Shown piece by piece: positions 25,467-35,900 of a stretch of 64,000 nucleotides of DNA (its first letter is position 1; every line of letters begins with the position of its first letter). The notes under the pieces are model-generated. The model made no database searches. It was not told the origin of the DNA and saw only the letters and a list, made by a program, of their open reading frames with translations. The translations under genes were made by a program, and so were the position numbers. Origin of the DNA: Phoenix dactylifera (Eukaryota; Streptophyta; Magnoliopsida; Arecales; Arecaceae); assembly GCF_009389715.1 (NCBI RefSeq), contig NC_052395.1, forward strand, positions 23,183,982 through 23,247,981, given 5' to 3'.

Positions 25467-26189
25467 CCTCTCACGGGCATCATCAATACCATCAGAGGGC
25501 GGGCAACTAGAGGCACCAGAAGCTCCGAGCTCGGAAAAAAGAGCTTCCTCAAAGCATCCGTGCACTGTAAAAGTCACATCTCCTTTTCTGATGAAGACCA
25601 AAAGGGTGTTGAGCCCTCTTTATGACGACGCTGTAGCTATTTCCCTCATCATTGCAAGGCTTTAAAAAAAAGGATTTTAGTACATAATGAAAGCTCGGCT
25701 GATGCCTTATTTTGTATGCCTTCCAAAGGATGAGCGCTCCTCTGGCTAGATTCATAGGAGATTCTACCCCAAGAAAGTACTATGAAGCTAAATCCTTTCA
25801 TGGTCCAGAAGGCTGCCGAGCTCCGAAGGCCGCCGAGCTCAGAAAGCCGAGCACCAAAGGCCGCCGAGCTCAGAAGGCTGCCAAGCTCCGAAGCCCGAGC
25901 TCAGAAGCCCGAATGCAGAACACCTCCCCCAGAAAATCGAGCCAAAGAAAGCTAGTGCCAAGCTAAGTCCTAAGGGACTTCGAAGCTCGGAAGCCATCAA
26001 AATATCTCCAAAAGGTACAGGACGCCACTTTGGCTTCAAATAATTTCAATATTTTATCTATTTCCAGGTCGGAGAATCCAAAAAACGACCAAACGTCGCC
26101 CCGAATAGGGCGCACGATCGCTAAACGGACGAAGTCCGTCTCCTGTATGCGTCTCCAATGATGCTCTGGCTAAGCTCGGGACGCCGATT
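25467..26189 (+). other. Non-coding internal region of the nested element
   Basis: This occupies the place where pol would begin. It contains GAGCTC/GCCGAGC-rich repeats (about 25805-25915) and no protease, RT or integrase motif in any frame. Confidence 0.7.
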
Positions 26190-26640
26190 CGACGCCATTC
26201 GACGACACTTCGACGCCATTCGACGCCATTCGACGACACTTCGACGCCATTCGACGCCACTCGACGCCACTTCGACGCCATTCGACGCCATTCGACGACA
26301 CTTCGACGACATCCAACGCCATTCGACGCCATTCGACGACACTTCGACGCCATTCGACGCCATTCGACGACACTTCGACGACATCCAACGCCATTCGACG
26401 CCATTCGACGCCATTCGACGACACTTCGACGCCATTCGACGACACTTCGACGACATCCAACGCCATTCGACGCCATTCGACGCCATTCGACGCCACTTCG
26501 ACGCCATTCGACGCCATTCGACGCCATTCGACGACACTTCGACGCCATTCGACGCCATTCGACGACACTTCGACGCCATTCGACGCCTTTCAACGCCATT
26601 CGACGCCTTTCAACGCCATTCGACGCCTCCTACGACAACA
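26190..26640 (+). repeat. 10-11-bp minisatellite (CATTCGACGC / CACTTCGACGA)
   Basis: About 450 bp consist of roughly 40 near-identical 10-11-bp units with the shared core TTCGACG. Higher-order groupings end in ATCCAACGC. The array lacks stop codons in several frames on both strands and so generates long spurious open frames. It lies between gag and the 3' LTR of the nested element. Confidence 0.92.
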
Positions 26641-26739
26641 CGCCCCGATCTGAGTGGGGGCACCCTGCTGAGTCGACCACAACCCAAAGAAGGCCGCTGA
26701 GTCGACCTGAAGCACTTTAACTCCAACTGCATGAGAGGT

Positions 26740-27010
26740 ACCCATTTACTTAATGTTTCTACATTAATGTCTCTACATTGTCTATCCTATTCTTGGATTT
26801 CTCTGCCGACGTCCCCAAAGAACGGAGTCCGAGCAGAGAAGCGTCTTCAGTCGCCTCGGCGCAAGGACGCACACGGTACAAGGTACCCATTCATTTAATG
26901 TCTTTACATTCTCATTTATCTTTACTTGGATTCTTCTCTGCCGACGTCCCCAAAGAACGGACTCCGAGCAGAGAAAGCGTCTTCAGTCGCCTTGGTGTAA
27001 GAACGCTCAC
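26740..27010 (+). repeat. Tandem duplication of about 135 bp before the 3' LTR
   Basis: Two copies share the blocks TTTCTCTGCCGACGTCCCCA-like, AAGAACGGA and GCGTCTTCAGTCGCC (near 26800-26860 and 26935-26992), along with TACCCATT...TTTAATG before each. Confidence 0.75.
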
Positions 27011-27089
27011 AGCACCAGGACGATCGATGACTGAACTACTTCCTTTGCCCGAGCCAAAAAGCAGCTCGGACTCGGAAGTCGGGGGGTAG

Positions 27090-28290
27090 TGTTGGTGGAA
27101 AAATGGACCACCCCACAAATGTAATTATAGCACCCAAATCCATCAGCAAGCTCGAGCTCATCCTAAGTGATCGAGCTCTTCCGCTCTCGAGCTCATCCTA
27201 AGTGATCGAGCTCTTCCGCTCTCGAGCTCATCCTAAGTGATCGGGCTCTTCCGCTCTCGAGCTCATCCTAAGTGATCGAGCTCTTCCGCTCTCGAGCTCA
27301 TAGACCAGAGAGCCGAGACCAGAGAGCCGAGACCAAAAGGCCGAGACCAGAAGGCCGAGACCAGAAGGCCGAGACCAGAGAGCCGAGACCAGAAGGCCGA
27401 GACCAGAAGGCCGAGCACAGCAGGCCGAGCCCATGCCTTAGCCAAATATCCAATTTCCACCTAACCCTCTAAGGGACCTGACAACTCCACTATAACCTGC
27501 CACTATCTCCAAGCCATCAAGGCATAAGATCTTCGCAGGTATTCGGCACGACCTGCCATTAATGCACGAGACTCTCTCAAGTCTCCGATGCACTCAGTCA
27601 TTTAATGAACACGGCCCAAGACGATCTCCGGATCACTGAACCATCAGAACGTATGGCTCTCCCTGACCGCCGGTTCATTCGGTAATAAATGCACTTACCA
27701 TCCACGGACCCCAGGCCCACCACAGCCGGCGGTTCAACCACTCCAACAGGTCCGATCGACCGTGACAACTTCCTGATTCCGGTCTGATCCGGTCCCGTTC
27801 TCCATTACGCCATTAATGGGCCAAATCGTGCCCAATTATTACAAAACAGGACAAACCTCCTGTCACCTCCCAGGTAACAAAAATTCTCCTATAAAAGGAA
27901 ACCTGGGGGGAAAAGGGAGGGGGGACCAAAAACAAGAGGAAAAACCCGGAGCTGGAGAGAACCCTCCTAGACCGGGGGAAAAAGGAAGAAAACAGCACAG
28001 ACACAATTGAACACAATATTCTCTTTGTCTTCTCCACATACTCTCTTTCCTGCTCTCTCCACATACTGGCCCCCTCTGACTTAGGCATCGGAGGGCCGGC
28101 GCCGGGGAGCCCGGCCACCGGCTTTTTTGGCAGGACAGGACAGGACTGGACGCACCACCCCTCTTCGGACGCTCCCACGCCCCACGGTGGAGGACGCAGC
28201 CGGCCGGCGCACCGCCGTCCGCCCCCTGTAGCAGCGGAGCTCCTCCTTCCCCGGCTTCGCGGCGGCCCCCGGGTCCAATTTCCAGCAACA
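27090..28290 (+). mobile_element. Right (3') LTR of the nested gypsy-type element
   Basis: This 1201-bp LTR starts TGTTGGTGG and ends CAGCAACA. It is almost identical to the left LTR apart from having four rather than six 33-bp units and scattered single-base differences. It is followed by GTTAC. Confidence 0.92.
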
Positions 28291-28295
28291 GTTAC
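28291..28295 (+). repeat. Right target-site duplication (GTTAC) of the nested element
   Basis: Identical to 22684-22688. The host Copia reading frame resumes directly after it. Confidence 0.93.
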
Positions 28296-28661
28296 TGTTA
28301 GGCCGCTCCGGACCTGATAAGTAGTAAAAAGGGTATGATCAGTACACATATGAACATTCGCACCTGTATCCACTAACCAATCGGAAGAGCAAATTGCCAA
28401 ATTTAATTCTGGACTTAAAGTTACATACCGATCATCAGTACTAGTAGGATCAGTACTGGATAGCACCATGTTGGTTTGTGGATTTGCAGGTTGAGAAGGC
28501 GCATGTTCATAGTTCTGATACTTCTTCTTCTTCATCCGGCATACTCGAGCCGTATGACCGAGTTTCCCACAATTGTAGCAAATCGGCTTCCGATCATTCT
28601 TATTGATATGATGTTTTGGCTTCATAGGTTTTCTTTTGTTTCTAGGTCCACCCTTTTTCAA
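28296..28661 (-). pseudogene. Copia gag C-terminus (zinc knuckle) and protease
   Basis: On the minus strand this frame carries a CCHC zinc knuckle (CYNCGKLGHTARVC, near 28580-28540) preceded by a basic stretch. The aspartic protease active site WLVDTGANVHMC (near 28375-28340) follows, and the frame is cut by the nested insertion at 28295. It is offset by one base from the gag frame at 28642-29337 at a short homopolymer near 28650. Confidence 0.9.
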
Positions 28662-29337
28662 ATTTGGAGTTCTTGAACTTATGGATCTTATTTTGGCCTT
28701 CTACAAAGTTCACCTTGGTTAGAAGCTCAGGATTCATGAGTTGCTCATTATCTTTCTCAAGGTGTTGTTCTTGGATCCTAATGGCAGACAATAGAGTTTT
28801 CATTGTCATATCCTCGGTTTTATGTTTCAGGGATAACCCAAAGTCTTTCCAAGAAGGTGGGAGCTTGTCAATGGTACAAGCAACTTGAAGGCTCTCAGTT
28901 ATACCCATTCTCCTTAAGCCTAATTCATGATAAATCACTGTTAACTCATGGGCTTGATCAACTACAGGCTTGGTGTCAACCATCTTATAAGACAGGAATT
29001 GACTAGCAGCATACTTGTCCATTCCGGCATCTTGGATACCATATTTCTTATTAAGATCATCCCAAATCTCCTTGGAGGTTTTAAAAGTGCAGTAGACATC
29101 AAAAAGGGGATCAGTAAGATAGGACAGAATCCTTCCCCTACACAGGTAGTCTTTCTTCTTAAATTCCTCCAAATTACAAGTTCTAGTTGGTTCATTCTCT
29201 TCCTCATTTGGAGGAGAGTCAAAGATTATGGAAAATAACCCAAGTGTGGTTAAGAAGATTTCCATCTTCTGTCTCCAACGTTTAAAGTTATTTCCATTAA
29301 ATTTTTCAGGAGGAACCGGGTCACTTGCATTGGCCAT
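28642..29337 (-). CDS. Copia Gag (UBN2-type) N-terminal part
   Basis: The ATG at 29337 starts a frame of 231 aa. The motifs FNGNNFKRWRQKMEIFLTTL, SKEIWDDLNKKYG and MGITESLQVACTIDKLPPSW are those of the plant Copia gag (UBN2/DUF4219-type) family. The frame ends prematurely in a stop caused by a one-base shift beside AAAAAGGG (minus strand, near 28650). Beyond it the zinc-knuckle frame continues. Gag forms the retrotransposon particle. Confidence 0.9.
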   Translation of the reverse strand: MANASDPVPPEKFNGNNFKRWRQKMEIFLTTLGLFSIIFDSPPNEEENEPTRTCNLEEFKKKDYLCRGRILSYLTDPLFDVYCTFKTSKEIWDDLNKKYGIQDAGMDKYAASQFLSYKMVDTKPVVDQAHELTVIYHELGLRRMGITESLQVACTIDKLPPSWKDFGLSLKHKTEDMTMKTLLSAIRIQEQHLEKDNEQLMNPELLTKVNFVEGQNKIHKFKNSKFEKGWT

Positions 29338-29392
29338 TGGAGTAACTCTAAGTACTAGCCTATTATATGTATGAAGAAATCTACTTCAAGAA

Positions 29393-30526
29393 TGTTGGAA
29401 AAAATACTGTCCCAGAAAATTTTAAATCTATAATACTCTACTTCAACAAATAATAGGCAGAAATAGGCTTACAGAAAATAAATAGAGAAAGTGGAAAAAT
29501 GGAACCCGAGATGCTGAGGCGTGGTATGTTGGTCACTTTCCTTGAAGTAGATTTCGCCGCCTTACAGTGCACTAGGCTTAGATGGCGTTCTACTCCTGAG
29601 ATACAACAGCCTCTCGCACTGTTCCTTCTGCCTCAATGATTTGCACGGATCAAAGAAGCCTTCGAACCCAGAATCAGTATGCAGCAAGCCCGTTGATTGA
29701 AAGAAAAACAGCAAAACCGGGAGAATAGAAGTTCTCTGTTTTCAATTTTATATATATCCTGTCTAATCCGAAGAGGTCTATTTATAGACTTCTTCAAGAC
29801 AGACGCGACCCAAAACCGATCCAACGGTCAAAACCGGTAAGAAAGTTTGAAAAAATACTGGGAGTATGGCCAGCGGATGCGAGGTTGGTTGCGAAGAGGT
29901 GCTAACGAGGAAGCGACGTGGCTCCTCGTGCTATGGGTGCGAGGCACGGCCCACGCACCTCTTGGCTCATCGTACCCGTTGTCCGACCTCGGCTCCTCTG
30001 GGCTCATCACACCTGTGGTCCGACCTCGGCCTCGGCTCTTCGCGTTTCAGTTGAGGTGGGTCGGACGAGCACAGGCACACAGAACCTCGGACGAGCAGGG
30101 GCAGGGCCCAGCGAGCACAAGCACATGCGCAAAGAACCTTCGCTCGGACAAGCACAGGCACAGCTCGGCTGCAGAGAACCTCGGCTCGGACAAGCTCGGC
30201 TGCAGAGAACCTCGGCTCGAACAAGCACATGCCCAGCTCGGCTGCAGAGAACCTCGGCTCGGACAAGCACAGGCCCAACGAGCACAAGAGAACCGAGCTC
30301 GGCTCGGACAAGGAGGGAACATCCCAACGAGCACAAGAAAACCAAGCTTTACGTAATAGAAATAAAAAGGAGGGAATGGGAATCCAACCTGTTATCTCAT
30401 CCCCACCCAAACAACACACCAACCACCAAGCCAAACTCCCTTATTAACATATATATATATATATATATATAATATATATATTTTAAGTATGAAAACTTTT
30501 AATCATTATTTAATAAAAATCTAACA
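29393..30526 (-). mobile_element. Right (5') LTR of the Copia element
   Basis: This 1134-bp LTR begins TGTTGGAAAAAATACTG and ends AAAATCTAACA. It differs from the left LTR by scattered substitutions and a longer (AT)n run (30448-30470). As the 5' LTR of a minus-strand element it would hold the promoter. Confidence 0.92.
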
Positions 30527-30531
30527 GTCAT
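30527..30531 (+). repeat. Right target-site duplication (GTCAT) of the Copia element
   Basis: Identical to 18063-18067. Confidence 0.9.
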
Positions 30532-31536
30532 CAAATAAAGCAGTCTATGGGGGCATATGTAGCGGCCATTTAGAGATGTACATTTAGATGATGGGGCCAT
30601 CGCCATCCGTCACCTTCTGATGATGGCCATTTAGAGATGTACAGTATTTTTTTGATTGAGCCTTCCAGAGTAACTTAATTAGAGCACCTAACAATGCAAT
30701 GCTACATAAATTTTGAACCTTTCAGAGGAACTTAATTAGCGCACCAAACAATGCATTCCTACATTCAATTCGAAGCCACGTGTTACTCGATTACAAAATC
30801 CGTAGTTCGCCTGGCACTGAGAAATTACTTGTACCACTATCTTTCATAAATTAATGAGAAAAGATGCTGCTATGCTGCGTTTTATTTTTTAACAGAAAAT
30901 CTAGAAAGTCATCAGCACTTCATGCGTACGTTCGGTTCTCGATACCATTGAATGCCAGAAAATTAATTCACCTTATGTCTCATCAAATGCTTGTTCTGCA
31001 AGTACCACACTACCATCTCTGCGTGCATTGTTTATAAGATTGTTTTTTTCAGTGACCGAGAACAATCAGGGCTAAATCCTTCATTTATGGCCATTTTCAT
31101 GGATCTACTCATCAAATCGCAAACCAAGCGATGAGTTAGCTCTCGCACTTAGTTTTGTGACGAGTGGAGATCCGCTCTCCCCTATCAAAATCAAGGGCCT
31201 AACTCGAATCCAACTCGACCTTTAAGTATGTCAAGGTTGGTGAATGTTTTGAGAGAGCGTACCAGATTAAGCCAAGGGAGCAGAATTTGGTAGTCTTTGA
31301 GCCAATTCGACAAGTTGCAGATATTGCTTAGCATTTCTAAGAACTTCTTGACTTAATGTTTTACAATGTCAAATATGTGTGGGGGCTAACCATGGAACCT
31401 AAAACAAAGAACTTGCTTCCATATTAATACTACAATAGAATTGGTTCATCACCATGGGGCCTCACGATTGTCTTATTCCTTTAATACTAGGTCAAGGTGC
31501 TGGGCCATTAGCTGAATCATACTGTCATAGTCTCTT
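30532..31536. other. Intergenic
   Basis: A GGCCATTTAGAGATGTACA motif occurs twice (about 30563-30582 and 30625-30644), as does a segment with AACTTAATTAG.GCACC..ACAATGCA (about 30672 and 30729). No gene is seen. Confidence 0.4.
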
Positions 31537-31610
31537 GCCTACTCCCTCCATTTGGAGCATTAAAGATTAATTTAGATGGTGCAGTTAGAAGAATTAAAGC
31601 TACTTTAAAG
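31537..31610 (+). mobile_element. Tiny LINE RNase H relic
   Basis: One frame reads LPPFGALKINLDGAVRR, the start of the RNase H domain of plant LINEs (compare LKVNFDGS in the element at 6087-7070). It soon loses the frame. Only this fragment is recognisable. Confidence 0.5.
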
Positions 31611-32502
31611 ATGGTAATGGGAAATTGATGTATGCTGGTGCATCACGAAAGTTGACAGCAAAATACAGTCCCACACAGCAGGCCTGGATTGAGGGCGGTG
31701 GCTCCTCAATAATTCTTGTTTGGATTGACACCTCCTCTGTTAACGCTACAAATAAGATCGCTCTGTTGAAGGATATTTTAATTTGGTAGGCTACAAGGTG
31801 GACCAGTATTGGGGTAAACTCACGAACACATACAGAGCAAACTACAAAAAAAGGAGAGAAGTTAGGAAAAAAAAGTTCATTAAGTTTGGCCGCATCGGTA
31901 TAAATGAAAACTTCCAATGCTTTATATCGATAACATCAACTAAAAGATGAACATCTAGAAAAAAGACTTCTCTCCTAACTAGAGAAGGATAAAAAGATAA
32001 TGCTTTCTTATGATCCTAAGCATCTGTTGCTTTCAAACTTCTCTCCTTTTCTTGTCCGGAAAATATTCAAAACAGTCCTCTTCATGTCGTATGCTATGGC
32101 TTCTTTCTCTTTTTTTTTTTGGTTGCTTCTTTGCAGCATAAGCCGCGCAGCTTGACATTAATACTTCTAGTGTGGTGCCCACGGAGACTTAAAACAAACT
32201 TTCCCATCAAAGCGGCATTGACAATTTGCTATTGCATTTCTAATTATCAACAATTATATATAAAAATATGTAATAAAAAATTGATATTTATAATTGCTAC
32301 TTGTATTGCAAGGTTGGATTCATGTACCAACCCAGCCTTTCAGGCTATGGTTATCATAAAAATATTAAAATACATCTTTTGGATTATCAAGAGAGAATAA
32401 AAAAAAAAAAGGTAATAGATTAGAACTACTAAAACAGAGATAACGTTATGTGCTTGCACATTTTAAATGGGAACTTCCACCCTTATTTGTATGTTGGAAC
32501 TT
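31611..32502. other. Intergenic, AT-rich
   Basis: Nothing recognisable is seen. Runs of T and A at 32107-32121 and 32398-32411 are the only features. Confidence 0.4.
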
Positions 32503-32514
32503 AAAACAATTAGC
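32503..32514 (+). repeat. Left target-site duplication of the SINE
   Basis: AAAACAATTAGC here is repeated exactly at 32862-32873, after the poly-A tail. Confidence 0.8.
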
Positions 32515-32861
32515 CACTGAGGTGGTAGCTTAGTGAAACTAAACCTTACTTCCAATTCCATAGTTCCGAGTTCGAAACACGCAGGCATCGATTAAATTAT
32601 GCTGACCGGATACTTTCTGCTCGGACATATGGATTGTGAGGGTTTATTGGTCCGTTAGTAGCCTCGGCGGTGCTAAGTGTGACGTATTCACATGGAAAAT
32701 TCGTGTCGGAGCCTATAGAGGTAACCGAGCCAGGCCTACGGATGGGAAGGATATGAGTAAAACCGAATAGGATGTCCAATACACGATCATTTTTGTCCGC
32801 ATCGAATATTCTTTTTGGGAGCAGAGTAACAAGCCCGCGCGCGAAGGAGAAAAAAAAAAAA
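32515..32861 (+). mobile_element. tRNA-derived SINE
   Basis: The element of about 347 bp starts CACTGAGGTGG. It has a box A-like motif (GGTAGCTTAGTG, 32524-32535) and a box B (AGTTCGAAAC, 32569-32578) about 45 bp later, the internal RNA polymerase III promoter of tRNA-derived SINEs. It ends in poly-A (32850-32861). A 12-bp direct repeat AAAACAATTAGC flanks it. Its right end lies about 105 bp upstream of the TauE/SafE start codon, within the likely promoter or leader of that gene. Confidence 0.82.
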
Positions 32862-32967
32862 AAAACAATTAGCGAAATCCTCCGCCAGAAAAAATGTGGA
32901 GATAAAGGCCACAATCCGGAGAAATGTCCTTCCCTTTGACTTAGACCACCAAAAACTCCCCGAGGCA

Positions 32968-35900
32968 ATGAGGAATTTCCTTGATTTTCTCAAACGGATG
33001 CTCCTCCCACTCACCATCCTCGCCATAGCTCACCTCTCCGCCAGCCAAGGGACCCAACCCCTGTCACAGCCCCATGGCCTAGAGCACCTCCTCCCCCAGT
33101 TATCTCGCCGGGGGAAGCAGCAATTGGATCTCCAAAAGGAAGAGTCAAGGGCAGAGTTCCGTGCAATTATTGCATGGATCCTCTGCTTCATAGCTGCCTC
33201 TGTTTCGAGTGCAGGAGGGGTTGGTGGTGGCTCCCTCTACCTCCCCATCCTGAACCTTGTGGCTGGCCTAGACCTCAAGTCATCCACCAGCTACTCAGCC
33301 TTCATGGTCACGGCAGGGTCATTATCCAATGTGATGTATAATATCTTCTTCACAAGCCCTGGTTCTGGAGGCAAGTCCTTGATCAACTATGAGATTTGTC
33401 TGCTCTCGGAGCCATGCATGCTCTTAGGGGTGAGTATTGGGGTGGTTTGCAACCTTATGTTCCCAGAGTGGCTAATCACTGCCCTTTTTGCCGCCTTCCT
33501 TGCAAGCTCCACATATAAGACCTGCAGTGCTGGGTTCAAGTGCTGGAAATTAGAGACAGAGGAGGTGAGGAGAGGTGAGGCTTTTAGGATTGAGAGGGGT
33601 GGGAATGAAGTGGATGACAAGGGGATGGAGGTGCCTCTCTTAGGTGGGGGAGAAGTGGGTGGGCTGAGAGTTCCTTGGAAGGATCTGGTGGTCTTGCTCA
33701 TGGTCTGGTTCTGTTTCTTTGTGCTACATGTCCTCCTAGGAGATGAGGACGGGAAGGTAAGATTCCTTTATTCTCCTCTTTGTTTGCACTCCGTTTGTTT
33801 CCATGTGAAGGAGAAATTACCTAGGTGGTTCTGCTACAAATTATCATGCCACTGAGGTTTTCAATCCACCGCTTAAACCACCAATCGACTTCACATATTC
33901 TCTCTTTTTTTTCCCGGAACAATGCACTCTTTACGCCAAATGACTTCCCACTTTAGTTCAGGGATTTCTATTTTCACTGCTGCAGTTTACTGTTTTTTTC
34001 ATGCACAGATCATGTACTTTCTTTTTTTCTAAACTCTCTGTCTCTCTTTTTCTTAATCACTGATGCACATACTTTTCTATCAATCAATTGGATGTCTTAT
34101 GGAGCTCATAGCTCCTTGAACTCCTTTCCATCAAAAAAAAAAAAAACTTGAACCCATATAGAACATTCAAAGAGTCGATTGCTCCCCCCCCCCCTCTATT
34201 CTTTAGCCTAAGCAGGCGACTATAAGCTAACTACAACAGTGATCCTGCTACTGCATTTAGCACTTGAGGCTCGTGGCATCAGCACGGGAGATTAAGGCAT
34301 AGCTTTGTGCTTGCTGAACTAAAAGGAGGTCTTGTTCTTTGATTCAGATAATGACGTAAATCTAGCTCTGGTGGCTCGTCTTGTTATTTTGCTCGTTGTT
34401 ACAAAATAGCAGCTATTTTGTTGAATATAATGCCTTCGAATGTCTACCATGTGTAATTCTTTACAAATCTAATCTATATATTTTAGTCCGGTGGGGAATA
34501 TGTGGGTAAAGATGGGGTTAGTGTGATCACGGCAAGTGGGTCTAATAATATAGCCGACATGACCTCATAGGACATGGACACTGGCCCAATCAAGTTCATC
34601 CAGTAACAGAGCTCGTCCAGGCCATGACAAAGATGGTTCGGTTTAAGTGCGCTCGCATGTGATGAGTTTCTGTCGGCTTGGATTTTTTTCACTTTTGTTG
34701 CTGGCTGGGTAGATATTAAAGTCCACAGGCTTTAAACATTAAAAGATACTGTTAAACAATTATGTATTTATTATTTCTTTTGGCTTGAATTGTCCTTGAA
34801 AACTTTACTCGAACAACAAGATAAGAAAATGGAAGGATTGTTGAGTTATTAGAAAATATTATTGATCTAGAAGGATCATTAGACTCGATGTGAATCACTT
34901 TGGCTATCGTGTATAAAACTGGATAGGATTTAAGAGCGAGATCTACTACATTATGAAGCTGAATTGTAAGCCAAATTTTCAGAAGTCATAACTTGGATTA
35001 AAATGATCTTTTTTCTATATAAAAAAAAAAAGATGATAGTTTTTTAAGATTTACGATGCATCACTCATCTTAAAGGTTGCAGCGCACATCTAGCGATCAA
35101 ATCCAAACGATCTAACATTTGGATTTTGAAATAGGCTCATCAAATTGAAAATTTTCTTTTCAGAAAAGATTTTGACCAAGCACATCTTTCAATTCAAAAA
35201 GAATGAAATGAAGTGATAGAGAACAAAGTTGATATAGAAGTCAAGATTTACCTTACGTAGAATTTTAGCTTACTTGAGTTTATCTTGAGTGGTCATATCT
35301 ATCTTAGAAAAATAAGTCCTACTAAAACTAAAAAAAAATTCGACCCAAGTTGTGTAAGGACGAGCCTTACTATTATAAGTAGACGCTATGTACTTGCTTT
35401 TATCATCATTAATGAAAGAAAAAGAGACGTAAACCCTACTTTTGCAAATTTTTTGTATCTTTTTCTAATTTTTTTTTGGGAGAGATTCGAGTCGAACGGA
35501 TTGAAAATTTTTTTCTTTCTCTTTAATCAGATCAATTATACTATTAGTATTCATTAATGATATATCTCCTACCTTAGCAATGTATAGAAATAACCATATC
35601 CCCGTTAAAATCCATTAAACTTTGGATCTTCTTAGGGACAAATCTCATCATTGTCTAAAATTGTTCAAGTAAATATGTTTGTGCCTTGCTTTCCACTTTG
35701 TTGTTGTTGCTGTCGTAAAGATTATGTACTTATCATGTGATGGTTTCTGTAACTGAAGGTGAGGCTGTAGGCTGCTTCTCCTTCAAACCAATTCTGGTTA
35801 CTCTTATTTCTCCTTTCCACAACAACCACTACTTTTGCTTCTTCTTTTTTCCTGAAGGGAACAATCACTACTTTTCTGTCACAAGGACCAGACTTTTTGC

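Larger units (their letters stand above)
22689..28290 (+). mobile_element. Nested non-autonomous gypsy-type LTR retrotransposon, gag only
   Basis: The 5602-bp element has LTRs of 1271 and 1201 bp and a perfect GTTAC duplication. It encodes only a Retrotrans_gag protein (23994-25466). In place of pol there are about 1.6 kb of non-coding DNA, including a 10-11-bp minisatellite (26190-26640) and a duplicated segment of about 135 bp (26740-27010). A polypurine tract GTCGGGGGGTAG (27078-27089) precedes the right LTR. With no protease, RT, RNase H or integrase it would need these from a related autonomous element. It inserted into the Copia element in opposite orientation, so it is the younger of the two. 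Confidence 0.92.
18068..30526 (-). mobile_element. Copia LTR retrotransposon, interrupted by a nested element
   Basis: The whole element spans two LTRs of about 1.12 kb with a perfect GTCAT target duplication (18063-18067 and 30527-30531). On the minus strand it carries gag, zinc knuckle, protease, integrase, reverse transcriptase and RNase H in the Copia order. The 5602-bp gypsy-type element at 22689-28290 is inserted between protease and integrase. Without the insert and one copy of its duplication, the internal region would be about 4.6 kb, normal for Copia. The DNA left of 29393, where the primer-binding site should be, reads TTCTTGAAGTAGATTTC on the minus strand. This is not the common initiator-Met site. 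High LTR similarity suggests recent insertion, but single-base frameshifts show this copy cannot make an intact polyprotein. Confidence 0.93.

Noticed and set aside
26054-26599. Long repetitive open frames (up to 181 codons) on both strands
   Set aside because: They arise from the 10-11-bp minisatellite, which lacks stop codons in several frames; the products are simple repeats.
32896-32967. In-frame upstream extension of the TauE/SafE protein
   Set aside because: It would need a GTG start. The ATG at 32968 gives a proper hydrophobic N-terminus and the usual family length.
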